Positions 53,922 to 64,000 of a stretch of 64,000 bases of DNA are shown here, in pieces. A program made the translations under genes and the position numbers. The notes below the pieces were generated by a model. The model did no database searches and had not been told where the DNA came from. It was given only the letters and a program-made list of their open reading frames with translations. Source of the DNA: Trachythela sp. YZ-2020 (taxonomy: Eukaryota > Cnidaria > Anthozoa > Malacalcyonacea > Clavulariidae); NCBI GenBank assembly GCA_016169945.1, contig JADLSH010000363.1, positions 1,984,001-2,048,000 on the forward strand. The letters run 5' to 3'. How positions within the stretch are numbered: position 1 is the stretch's first letter; every line of letters begins with the position of its first letter.

Positions 53922-54500
53922 ATTCTATATTCTATTTACTATCATACTATAGATTACTTTTAAAAGCTAACCTAAGTTTTTCGCGTTAGGTTTGGGGAAA
54001 ACGTAGTTTTTAACGGCATTAGAAAATAATGCTGACGTCAGCAATACGAATTATTCAAACCTTTTTATTAGTTTTTAACTCGCGAGGGAATAATTGTATC
54101 GACTTGAAATTTGTTATGAATACTTGTTATAATGAGATACAAAACATGTTTAACAGCCAGTTTTACCAGACTGCATGCAGAGTATGGCAGTTTTCGACGA
54201 GATCTCGGGTGTGCAAGACACAAATTTAGGTGTGCAAGTGTGCAAACCAGCCTAAACTTTAGCCAAGTGTGCACTTAAGTTGGTGTTAATGTTTAAAACT
54301 GCCAATAATACGCAACAAATACAAGCTGTGTGGGCATAAATATAGTTGATCAAGTGTGTAAAGTCATTGGACAAAACATTCTCGAGTGTGCACTTGCCAT
54401 ACTCTGCAGTCTGGCAGCTTTATAGGTTGCACGTTAACGATTTTAGAATTCGGTCACGTGATGGTGCAACACCTCTACAATGACAATCTTATTAAATTGG
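53922..54500. repeat. dispersed repeat (AACTCGCGAGGGAATAATTG family) interrupted by a MITE
   Basis: Collinear with 32215-32525 except for the insertion 54166-54414. It directly follows the truncated FReD exon. Confidence 0.82.
54166..54414. mobile_element. hAT-type MITE nested in another repeat
   Basis: Ends CCAGACTGCATGCAGAGTAT and, inverted, CCAGACTGCAGAGTATGGC. The flanks CAGTTTTA (54158-54165) and CAGCTTTA (54415-54422) match at 7 of 8. The related repeat at 32215-32525 has a single CAGCTTTA at this place, so the empty site is visible. Confidence 0.9.
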
Positions 54501-55291
54501 CGCAAATTTAATTGTTATATTATCAAAGATTATTTATGCATGTCTTGACAAAAGGAATTTTAACAAAGAGGGCCAAATCCCTTGAGCTCCCCTTTACACC
54601 CCTGTAATTATGTCGTAGCTAGTTCCGTTTAGCAATACAATAAGTAAATAACGGTTGAATTTGATGTCGAAATTAAGTACTCATATATATAATTATCGAC
54701 TGTAAAGCATGTACGCTCATCTAATGAAACTGAAAAAACTGTCTGAGTGCATATATTTATTTACAAGGGGAAACGTCGCTGTTGAGTTTGAAATTTGAAT
54801 TCGTATATTACTCTTTACATGCCGTCGACATTTAATTCAGCCAACATGCCGCCTACTTAAAGTTGTTCAAGTACCTGTAAGGCTTCATTTGCTTAAACTC
54901 TTTATGGAATGATCGAAATTTAACCATCTGCTCAATTGACGATATCATCAGTTGCTCTGTTATTCATTGCAAACATTCATGGAAAGAACTGTTTTCTCCC
55001 AGAAAGTACGAGATCACGAGGTGTTGAAAAACCAATCAAAGAAAAGCGTGGTACATTTATGTACAAAGTACAACGTAGCGGTCTGGTTTGAAGTTAAAAT
55101 GGGTATGCATAATTTTTTAATTAAGTTTGCTTATATGCCGCTAAATGCTGCTCAAGTATCTGACGGTAGCCCGATCAACCTCTTTGTGACGTCACTGCAC
55201 GTACGCTTTCTATCCACCTGCTTTGCTGATAAAACGTTAGCTCACTCTGTTAGTTACTGCCTCACAGAAAGCACGCTTGACGACCTCAATC
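54501..55291. promoter_or_regulatory. upstream region of the PAN/fibrinogen-like gene
   Basis: TGACGTCA at 55187-55194 is a CRE-type palindrome about 100 bases before the start codon. An open frame of 115 codons (54952-55299) overlaps the start of the gene but has no recognisable domain and is not called. Confidence 0.4.
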
Positions 55292-58200
55292 ATGTTTAAA
55301 ATAATAACTTTAACCTTACTGATGGTTACAATAGCGAGCATTAATTCACAGAACTGTTCCCCCAGGGATTATGATATCATCAGAAGAGGTGAGTCGTGCA
55401 TCAATATTTCATAAAAAAATTTCTATAAAATATGAAAGTCTGTCTAAATTATCAAAAGAGGCTGGAAATTGTTTCAAATCATACTCCCAGTGTTGGAGAT
55501 CTTCTATTCTTTAAATATTCTTTAACCAATTTTTGTTAAAACTTTAAACCTTTTAGGAGGTCCATCATTACCTCCAGATGAGATCATATCAAGTCACAAG
55601 GTTGAAAAATCAGTTGTCCAGACAGAATGTTACACTCTCTGCAAAAAAGAACCGAAATGTGTTGGATTCAACTACAGAACAACAATCAATGTTGAAAACT
55701 GCCAACTTACCAACGTCACTAAGAAGAGAAACACAACAAAGACAGGAGATTGGACATTGTTACGTGATGTTGAAGCGGTATGTTATAATTTTGCTGAAAA
55801 ATTTAGATATATGGAAAATACTTGTTTCGGTCTGGTTCTCAAAAATGTCGTGTCCAATATACCAATGCGACATATGCAATGCCAATGGACAAAGAAGACG
55901 TCCGTTGCCATTGAACATTTCGTCTATTTTTTATTTATTTACAACGTTTGTCAAATAAGACATGTTAGTGCAAGTACAAAACATTGTTTAGAAATTACTG
56001 AGAAAGACTAGACAAGACAAGGGACGAACACATCTTTACAGAAGGACTAGACAAGGGACGACACGAATGACATTTTACACAGACTGTTTTGAACTTTGGG
56101 GAACGGCGGTCAATGTCAAATTCGTTCTGCAATGTTCTGGTATAATAAGTAAACAGATGGGATTTGAATTCGGTCCAAAATAAATATATTAGGTTGACGT
56201 AGATGAGACAGTAGGCAGTTAGACGTTCTTGGAGATCTGCAATAAAAACTGTTTTGAAAAGTTAGCGTGTTGATCTCAGTTGGAACGTCTGTCCAATGGG
56301 CCCGGCAGTGGTAATATGAAATGTCCAGTGGACATTTGCGTTTCCAGTAGATAAACCGCGACTATATACATGGGGTATAAAAAGACGGCCATCATATTTG
56401 CCTAATAATGATATTAGTCTTATCTTAAAACTTGTTCTTCTCGTGGTCATTTACTCATTTTGTGGCTTTAGCGCAAGTAAAAAATTGAAAATAACTGCAC
56501 AAGATAAAAATAATTTTAGTAGAACCCGGCCATCATTTTTAAATGCCGCTGGTTAATTATGCCATTTTTATAAATTACTTTAATGCTGCAGTTGTTGTTG
56601 CTACACGAGGGAAAGTTTCATAAAACAATCTTTCGTCCATCGACATCGTCAGCAACAACGCCGCCGTATTGATGTATCTAAACATCCAGATATTAGCAAA
56701 ATGGCGCAAGCTTGAACACGGCTAAACGTAATAATAATGCACGTTAAAGTTATTTGCACGGATATTAATATGTCATAGATACTCTTTTTTGATGTAGTTC
56801 AGCTGATAGATATAGAATGTCGTTATTTATAAAGCTTTGCTATATTTTGCGTACGGAAGGAAAACGCACGCACTTCACGCGAAAGCGGAAAGGTTTTGTT
56901 AAGCTATGGTTTTAATAAAATGCAAACAAAGTAAGCTTTTTCGAAAGTCAGATGATACCTCTACAAAAGTGTATGCGGTAGCTATAGGTTTCCTTTTTCT
57001 AAACCTTCGTTCTTACTACACTGTTGTATGTTCCAAGAGCAATAAATAGAAAAGAAGAAAGAAATCATATAACTACCGCACACACTTTTGTAGCAATTAT
57101 TTTTGTATGTCTTGTGTGAAAATTTGGAGGAAATTAGACAAAAACCGAGCTTAACACAAGTTTTTAAACCTAGCACTTTTGCTGAAAATTCATCACGCAG
57201 AAACGAAGTCCAAAAGGTTTCACAGGGTTTTCGACACCAAACTCCTCGCAATAACAGCCGGGTGACACCTTTTCAAAACGAACTGTTTGTTCTCATGGTA
57301 TAACTCTGGTTCAAATATATTTTGGCTATAATCAGAGTATAGTGCATAATAGTAAGACCAATCGCTTTTTAATTCGGTTTCATAATGCATTTGACACTCG
57401 CCACGAAGTTTCAGGCATTTAAGTCTGCAGATTGCTTGATATTACGACAAACACTGACCAAAACGAAGCAAAACGCAGCCTCCTAGATATTTAAAACCCA
57501 ACGTTTACGACCTGTACTGCTGTCAACACATGCCCGTATTTCGCCAATTTTAAACGTAAATATCTCGAAGAGTTTTCATTTTATCAAAATATTAATTTTC
57601 ACCATATAAGAGATCTCGGGCTCTCGGCATGAAGAATACATTCATAAATGAACCTGTGGAGGCGTTTTATATTTCGAGGGACAGAATAGCTATCGCATAT
57701 GGGCGGGCCTACCGGATGCTATTAATCTTTCGCATGTATTTACAAATGTGTGTGGGCATTGAAGTATCGCATGCATTGGTTTTTTCCCGTTATTTAGATT
57801 ATATATATTGAATTTGTTTTTGTGCCATTAACACATTAAATTTAAACTATATCTTTTGATGTTATTCAAAGGTTGGTAGATACAAAAATCCAGCAAAATC
57901 GTGCTTAGACATTCGTCAACGGACGGAAGGAGCGTCTTTATCAAACGGAGAATACTGGATTACCGTGGACAACAAACCATTAAAAGTATATTGTGATATG
58001 GAGGCAGATGGAGGTAATATCTTAGTCTTAGTATTTTTAATAAGGGCTCGATATTTATCTAAGTACGTTCTATTTTCAGAAATATTCAACGTTGTATTTT
58101 AAAAATAGTAACACAAAATGTTTTACCATTTTAATATTTTGACAATTCGTTGGATGAATTGAAGTCTCAAATGGTCTTAATGATCCAAACTCAACAAACG

Positions 58201-61200
58201 CCAAATTATTGTGGGAAAACGGGATCGGGTTGAGGAGAACCAATTATATATTGACAAATTGAATGCAATTTGTGCAACCAATTAAATTTCTCTCCTGACA
58301 CTAGGAGAAGGCATTGACCAATCATATTTTAATGATGAATACGCAAAGCAAACCACAACGTTTTAAGCGCGTCACTTTGATGAATGTTTCAACCGAATAA
58401 ACATCCAAAGATTGGCAAGAAAGAAAATTTAAACACACCCATCCTTCTATGTTTCGTGTCTGGAGAAACTGATCTGATGGACTATATATGTATTATAACT
58501 TCATATAAGTAATGTTACGCGGGACTATCCAAGAAGGACAAACGAACACTTTTATCATTGCGAATGATCATTGTGTAAATATCTAAACTGGTTGATGTTA
58601 AATAGAGATTTTGGTTCGGGGTTGAAGTGTTCCAAATGGTCAGCTTCAGGCCCATAGACTCAGGTTATTTAATGGAAATATAATCAGTCGAATCGTAAGA
58701 ACTGTCCAAAGGTCTATCGGACCCTTTGGTTCAGGTAATGTCGGAGGGGGTCGCAATGTAGTTTGTGTGCGTTATTTAATCATTCTCTGAACTGCGGCAG
58801 AGTACCCATAGAATGGAAGGCTGCGAACATCACACCTGTTCATAAGAAGGAGTCAAAAGAAGTAGCTGAGAACTTTCGTCCTATCTCGCTGTTGTCGATT
58901 GTTAGCAAGATTCTTGAACGCTCAGTATGCAGCAATCTGTACAACCATATATCTCATCTAATCGCTGATGAACAGCATGGCTTCATCAGAAACCGATCGT
59001 GTGTAACACAACTTCTGTCTATTTTCCACGCTATCGGCAAGAACTTGGACAAGAACATCCAAACAGATATTTTATATTTGGACTTCGCCAAAGCATTCGA
59101 CTCAGTTGACCATGACATTCTCCTTGCCAAACTAAAATCATATGGAGTGAATGGAAACTTATTGAATTGGTTTACCGACTACCTGCACGGCCGTGTTCAG
59201 AGAGTTGTTGTTGATGGTGTAGCCTCTGATTGGGCGGCTGTAACGTCTGGCGTTCCCCAGGGAAGTTTACTTGGTCCTATACTTTTCGTTATTTTTATCA
59301 ATGATTTCCCTAAAGTTGTGTCTGATACGTCACAGACAGCACTGTATGCTGATGATTCCAAACTTTACAAGAGCATATCCAGTCTCGGTAGCTGTGAAAG
59401 TTTGCAACAATCCTTGAATCGTCTAGATACGTGGAGCCATAACAACAACATTAGTTTCAATGCATCGAAGTGTAAGGTATTGACAGTAACCAGGAAAAGC
59501 AATCCACTATATTTTGATTACCATCTTGGAGATACAACGCTGGTCCATGTTAGAAAAGAAAAAGACCTTGGATGTATCATTACCAACCACCTCACTTGGG
59601 ATCAGCAAGTCCTCGCTGTGGTGTGCAAAGCCAACAAGATGCTTGGTCTCTTACGTAGGACATGCCCCTTGCTGACCAACACGAAAGTGCGGCGTTCTTT
59701 GTATCTCTCCCTGGTCAAGTGCCACCTCGATTACGCTACTCAAATCTGGTCTCCAGCACTGACTTCACTGAAAATTAAAGTTGAAAATGTTCAAAGAAGG
59801 TCAACGAGGTGGATCCTGAAGCAACGAAAAGGTGAACAGTCGTACAAGGAAAGACTGGTGATCCTGAAGTTACTGCCATTATGTTACGACCGCGAAGTAA
59901 AGGACCTGGTTTTCTTTTATAAGGCAATGCACGGGCATATAAAATTGGATATCAATAACTATGTTTCCTTTGTAACACACGGTCGCACTAGGTTAAGTAA
60001 AGCGATAACTCTAAAGACTCCGTTCTGCAGTACAACCACTTTCCAAGGATCGTACTTCAATCGTATAATTAAGCTCTGGAACAGTATTATGATCAATCCC
60101 ACTTCTCGAAGCTTTTCCAGCTTATCATTGTTTAAAACGTTTGCTAAAGACATATTTAGTTTAGAGCTGTACAGAACCTTTAACGTAGACATGACGTGCA
60201 CATGGAGTCTAGCGCGGGACTGCTCTTGTCATAGGTCATAGAGTAAACGAATTATTTAGAAGTAAAACGTTCAAATAGGAACGGAAGATGTTTCGTGCGT
60301 CAACTTTTACCAAATCACTCCTAGAGAGTTGACTAGCTCTATCTATAAATCATCATTCGCTCCTGTTTGATCATTTTGCTTATTTCATTGTTTTCATATT
60401 TATATTTTTCATATTTTCATATAAATGTTACTACTTATTAGAGAAGGGAGGTGCCTTGCATGGGACTTCTATATAGTCTCGTTCGCACCTTCCCTTTTGG
60501 GCCAGTTGATATTGTACTTTATTTTAATGTTGATATTGTACTTTATTTTAATGTTGATATTGTACTTTATTTTAATGTAATTTATGGCACCAATAAAGTT
60601 GTTAAATTAAATTAAAATTAAAATTAAGCAGGACTCTATCGAGGTTTTTACCCCTAGGGCATTTAATCTCTCCTAGCGGGTCTCATGTATACCCCCGCGA
60701 GATGAAAACATAGGCTATAATGAGTCTTTGGGTTGACCAGAGTTTAAGAGTATAAATACGTGCCAGGAAATATTTTGAACTTTGATCGATTAAATATTGT
60801 CTTACTATTTTGGTGGCTGTTGACAGGCCTTTCCTGCTTGTCGGATTTTAAAACTGATTTTAAAGCCAAATAACGTGTTGTCTCATTAACTTTAATTTAT
60901 ACATTGTTATCAATAAATTTGCTTTAAGATGCTATAGTTAAATGCAATACGTAATACGCACATACGTAAATTGCTCGTTTCTATTCTCTAGGTGGCTGGA
61001 CACTAGTTAGCAACCTTGTTCTCATCCATTCAAGAGGAATGGATTGGTCCTTGGCAAACGATTTTCGACAAATCGATGAATACAGCAACAACAAGCTCGC
61101 GCTTACAACACATGCTCTTCGTGCCCTAGGAACAAAAATGTCGTACAAACAGCTCCGATTCTTCTGCCGCAAGAAGATTCCTGGACGCACCTTTGATATC

Positions 61201-61551
61201 GCTACAAAGATCAACAGCCTTGGTCAGCACGTTGTTCAATACTTCACAGCTCAAACAAACAACTTCCCAGAGTCATGTGAATCATATTATCGTTTATCTG
61301 ACGACAACTCGATACTGGCAACCGAATGTGCTCAATGGGGTAGGAATCAGGGAAAGTATTTTGTTGGCAAATGGCATCATGATAGCTTGTCGTCTTATGA
61401 TCGTTTGTTCAATCATGCGGCATTTGTTGCTTTCAAAGCTCACTGGTTAGTTGCAAAACAGGCAGGCGGACGTTGGGAATGTGACGATTATTCCCAAGAG
61501 AAAAGATTCGCGAAATCAACTGGTGACTTCTGGAAAATATTTGTCCGCTAA
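55292..61551 (+). CDS. secreted PAN/apple plus fibrinogen-like domain protein
   Basis: Exons 55292-55388, 55557-55777, 57872-58013 and 60992-61551 join in phase into 339 residues. Residues 1-20 are a signal peptide (MFKIITLTLLMVTIASINSQ). Exon 2 encodes a PAN/apple module with cysteines C57, C61, C67 and C81 in the usual spacing (ECYTLCKKEPKCVGFNY). Exon 3 starts the fibrinogen-like part: SCLDIRQ, NGEYWI and VYCDME (C147). Exon 4 continues GGWTLVSNLV and ends GDFWKIFVR, with cysteines in FFCRKK, ESCESYY, TECAQW and WECDDY. Similar diverged fibrinogen-like proteins are common in cnidarians, some in coral skeletal matrix, so an extracellular matrix or lectin-like role is likely but unproven. 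The last intron (58014-60991) holds a LINE in the sense orientation. Confidence 0.88.
58700..60615 (+). mobile_element. 5'-truncated LINE insertion
   Basis: Covers the reverse transcriptase frame, a 3' UTR, three tandem 24-base units (TTGATATTGTACTTTATTTT plus AATG, about 60506-60580) and a TTAAATTAAA-type tail. The 5' border is approximate and no target duplication was identified. Confidence 0.75.
58763..60241 (+). CDS. LINE reverse transcriptase, uninterrupted 492-codon frame
   Basis: Non-LTR reverse transcriptase of CR1/jockey-like appearance. Motifs in order: NFRPISLLSIVSKILERSV, DEQHGFIRNRSCVTQLL, LDFAKAFDSVDH, SGVPQGSLLGPILFVIFIND, the catalytic YADD (in LYADDSKLY), then the thumb region and a C-terminal FNRIIKLWNSI. 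The frame opens without an ATG (an in-frame stop is at 58736-58738) and the endonuclease domain is missing, so the insertion is 5' truncated. The absence of stops over 1.48 kb suggests a recent insertion. It is not expected to be autonomous. It lies in intron 3 of the PAN/fibrinogen-like gene, same strand. Confidence 0.92.
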   Translation: MCALFNHSLNCGRVPIEWKAANITPVHKKESKEVAENFRPISLLSIVSKILERSVCSNLYNHISHLIADEQHGFIRNRSCVTQLLSIFHAIGKNLDKNIQTDILYLDFAKAFDSVDHDILLAKLKSYGVNGNLLNWFTDYLHGRVQRVVVDGVASDWAAVTSGVPQGSLLGPILFVIFINDFPKVVSDTSQTALYADDSKLYKSISSLGSCESLQQSLNRLDTWSHNNNISFNASKCKVLTVTRKSNPLYFDYHLGDTTLVHVRKEKDLGCIITNHLTWDQQVLAVVCKANKMLGLLRRTCPLLTNTKVRRSLYLSLVKCHLDYATQIWSPALTSLKIKVENVQRRSTRWILKQRKGEQSYKERLVILKLLPLCYDREVKDLVFFYKAMHGHIKLDINNYVSFVTHGRTRLSKAITLKTPFCSTTTFQGSYFNRIIKLWNSIMINPTSRSFSSLSLFKTFAKDIFSLELYRTFNVDMTCTWSLARDCSCHRS

Positions 61552-61937
61552 ATTGGCACAATTTTATGAATAAAAAGGCAGGCGTAATTAATTTTTTCGG
61601 ATGAATGTTAATGTTGAAAGTTGATGTAGCTGTTCGGAATGTAAAGCTTATAAAATAAAATAGATCAATGTCTTGCATTAGAGTTTCGGTGTTATAGCTT
61701 AGAAGTTTATTGCTATATATATACGCACGATATATTCAAAAATTACCTTGTATATCTGATATCAGTAGAAATTGTTAAGGGGTTATTGAATTTCCCCTAT
61801 TCTGATTTCTGATTGGTCGGAATTGAGCGTCTCTGACGTCATCGCCATTTACTACCCAGTGTCTAACATTTTTGTATCTGCGCAGCAGATATATTGCCAT
61901 CGCCTTGTTAGTGTTAACTTAACGTTAACGTTAACGT
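61552..61937. other. 3' flank of the PAN/fibrinogen-like gene
   Basis: Contains the 3' UTR with an AATAAA-like signal soon after the stop (ATGAATAAAAAGG near 61567). 61880-61905 (TTGTATCTGCG and AGCAGATAT) recurs at 63330-63355. No exon is seen. Confidence 0.5.
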
Positions 61938-62032
61938 CGACCTCTTTGTCCATCACATCTGGAGTCCCACAAGGATCATTATTGGGTCCCTTTCTCTTCT
62001 CTGTGTATATCAACGATTTACCCAGCAATCAT
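61938..62032 (+). pseudogene. reverse transcriptase fragment
   Basis: Encodes TSLSITSGVPQGSLLGPFLF followed by SVYINDLPSNH and a stop, the region just before the catalytic YADD of a LINE. The rest is absent. It differs from the LINE at 58763 and so derives from another element. Confidence 0.85.
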
Positions 62033-62937
62033 TAACTCATTAGCCAGTCAGCGACAGCCTAGATTAAAATGACGTAATTATAATGTTGCTCTTTGATCTC
62101 TATGCGTAACTGGATTGATATTGATTTTTTTTTTAGATGGCGGACTACAGAAGGGCGAGAATTGTAAACATGAGTAAATATTTTAATTTTACGAAGAAAA
62201 TTATAAACCAACGATATTTTTATTTTCTGTACTCTTTTGAGCATGGCAAAAGTCGAGGGAGTATTTTTAGTAAGTATTGGAAGTGTTTTCATCACATTTT
62301 AAACTGTGGAAATGAATCGCGGGCAATCGCCAATTTACACAAAGTATTGACTTGACTGAACCTGCTATATATCAATATCATTTGAATCAGGAAACAAGGT
62401 AAACCTTTTTAAATATTGTACGAATATCCTGCATTATTCGAGCTTCTATTTCGATAAAGTTCACTCATAAAAGTGTTAAAATATAACCATATGTCTCAAC
62501 ACTATTTGGGTTAAATCGACAATAGTTCATGGTGGTTGTTTGTCATTTCCATAGTCAACATCACCTCATACTAAGTTTACTTTTGATATTTGATTGGTAA
62601 AAAGATATAGGCACAATTTGACATTTCTTTCCCAAACTGTTGTGACTATAGGGGGACTAGGTGGTATGTAATATTTATATGTGGTGTGTAAATAGTGCTG
62701 TTATCTACAACCTTTAATTCCCAAGTATAAAAGACTAAAATCTGAAGGCTTCACAATTGTTTCAAAAATTGCTCCCATGGGCTATAGGCCCTCATCCCTC
62801 AATGCACAATTTTTAGGAGCAATATTAAAGTTCATCATACACTAATAGACCTCTTGTACCAATTGACCCATGGAAAAGAAGTTACAACTCTTTAATTACT
62901 TTATTAAATTATACAATTATGTAAATACGCATGAAGG

Positions 62938-63290
62938 CCATGTTACACGAGGCAATTTTCGCTGCAACTTGTCTCGCAATGTTTGCTGGAAAAAAACATT
63001 GCAGGTTGCAGTGACATGTCAGACGTACGTAACTTGTTTTGCGACCTGCAATGTTCTTGCAATGCGTATGCACAATTTTACAGCGGACTTCACCAATTCG
63101 CGGGCCACTCTGTTTTGTGATTGGTTCTTTTCCCAAACATTGCGAGACAAGTTGCAGTGGGGGTGTCACACGCTGCAACTTGTCTCGTAGCGTTGCGAAA
63201 AGTAGAAGCTGCTTCAACTTTCTCTGCAATTTGCAACGCAATTTTTCGTTGCGACACAAGTTGCAAAATAGGGGTGTTACACGAGGAAAT
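62938..63290. mobile_element. inverted-repeat element with GCAACTTGTCTCG motifs
   Basis: TGTTACACGAGGCAATTTTC and GCTGCAACTTGTCTCGCAA at the left are echoed, in both orientations, at 63140-63290 (TGCAACTTGTCTCGTAGCG, GGTGTTACACGAGGAAAT). Borders are uncertain. Confidence 0.6.
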
Positions 63291-63545
63291 TCATGCGAGC
63301 AGATACATGTACGCTTAGCGTGCCTATTTTTGTATCTGCGTAGCAGATATAATGCTATCACCTTGTTAATGTTAATGTTTATGTTAATGTTATGTTAATG
63401 TAATCTTAATGTTAGTGTAACTTTTAGCCATTCAGCGACGAGCTTATATAAAATAGGCAACTTTAGCCAATCAGCAATCAACCTCTTTCACAGGCTCTTA
63501 TCTCTTGGGGAGAAAAGCCTGGGTACGAGGATGATCAGCAATTGG

Positions 63546-63653
63546 GTTACAATTCCATGACACGCACGAAATAGGGTTAGGGATTGGGTCGGGATTGGGG
63601 TCAAGATCAAAGAGAAATATTCGTGATTGCGTGTCATGGAATTACAACCAACA
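63546..63653. repeat. short foldback
   Basis: ACAATTCCATGACACGC at the left pairs with GCGTGTCATGGAATTACAAC at the right, enclosing a GGGATTGGG-rich loop. No gene is seen in 62033-64000. Confidence 0.7.
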
Positions 63654-64000
63654 ATGACGTAATGTTTCACGAGGAATTACATCATTCAATTTGCCTGTTC
63701 GCAGGCTAGATCTTAAATTCAACATGGCGTATATGTTTTAAAATGTCAAAATATATTGACAAAACGTCGTTAATTCATATAAAAACGTGAAAATACGAAG
63801 GTTTTCAATACGAAAGTATCGACTAAAACGAATGCTTTTATATATGTGGCCAATTTCTTAAGGAGAAACTAAACAGTTAAACAGTCAAACTGTCGAAGAT
63901 TAAGGTGGCTCGATACAGTTTTCAAAAATTCAGGTGTTCACACTAAATTCCATATTTTTAGGTTTTATTCATCAGGTATCATGGTTTTCATATATGTTGA

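Noticed and set aside
54952..55299. 115-codon plus-strand frame just before the PAN/fibrinogen-like gene
   Set aside because: No recognised domain, no signal peptide, and it runs past the start codon of the real gene in another frame; more likely promoter and 5' UTR.
53557..61551. Single gene joining the 53.6 kb fibrinogen exon to the PAN gene
   Set aside because: The 53.6 kb frame ends in a stop followed by repeats, and the PAN gene has its own signal peptide at 55292.
62137..62355. Small gene starting MADYRRARIVNMSK
   Set aside because: A start in a good context after a T-rich stretch, but the 72-residue product has no recognisable feature and no neighbouring exon.

Overview
The window is animal nuclear DNA, most likely from an anthozoan cnidarian (coral or anemone type). 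This is inferred from several things together: AT-rich sequence, compact exons with canonical GT-AG introns, a single-exon divergent rhodopsin-type receptor, secreted PAN plus fibrinogen-like proteins, and a very dense load of small inverted-repeat transposons and tRNA-derived SINEs. No bacterial operons, CRISPR arrays, rRNA or convincing functional tRNA genes are present.

Layout. 170-959 (+) holds the last two exons of a RING-finger gene resembling CGRRF1. 2888-3958 (-) is an intronless class A GPCR. 7431-9155 (-) is a complete four-exon SLIRP-like RNA-binding protein. 10867-41298 (-) is one large gene, a pecanex homologue, for which a 31-exon model was built by hand; every splice phase joins and gives 1721 residues. 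Its introns are full of transposons. Intron 7 also contains a small four-exon gene on the opposite strand (34268-35749, +) encoding an unrecognised 156-residue protein with a signal peptide and one membrane segment. Degenerate pieces of related copies lie on both sides of it. 41299-41685 is a short divergent promoter with a CRE-type palindrome. 41686-50694 (+) is a complete 13-exon TRMT6 homologue (524 residues), the non-catalytic subunit of the tRNA m1A58 methyltransferase. 53557-53905 (+) is a truncated fibrinogen-domain exon that runs into repeat DNA. 55292-61551 (+) is a four-exon secreted PAN plus fibrinogen-like protein (339 residues); its third intron carries a 5'-truncated LINE with a 492-codon reverse transcriptase frame. 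61552-64000 has only repeats and a small reverse transcriptase remnant.

Between and inside the genes, repeats dominate. There are hAT-like MITEs with visible 8-bp (and one family with 6-bp) target duplications, PIF/Harbinger-like MITEs with TTA duplications, TA-flanked mariner-like foldbacks including a 608-bp hairpin element, at least four SINE families, and satellites that appear to be grown from SINE tails. Several are nested, which allows relative dating. The host genes are mostly housekeeping and unrelated in function; only the pecanex/TRMT6 pair shares a regulatory region. All calls were made by reading and translating the sequence, with no database search.
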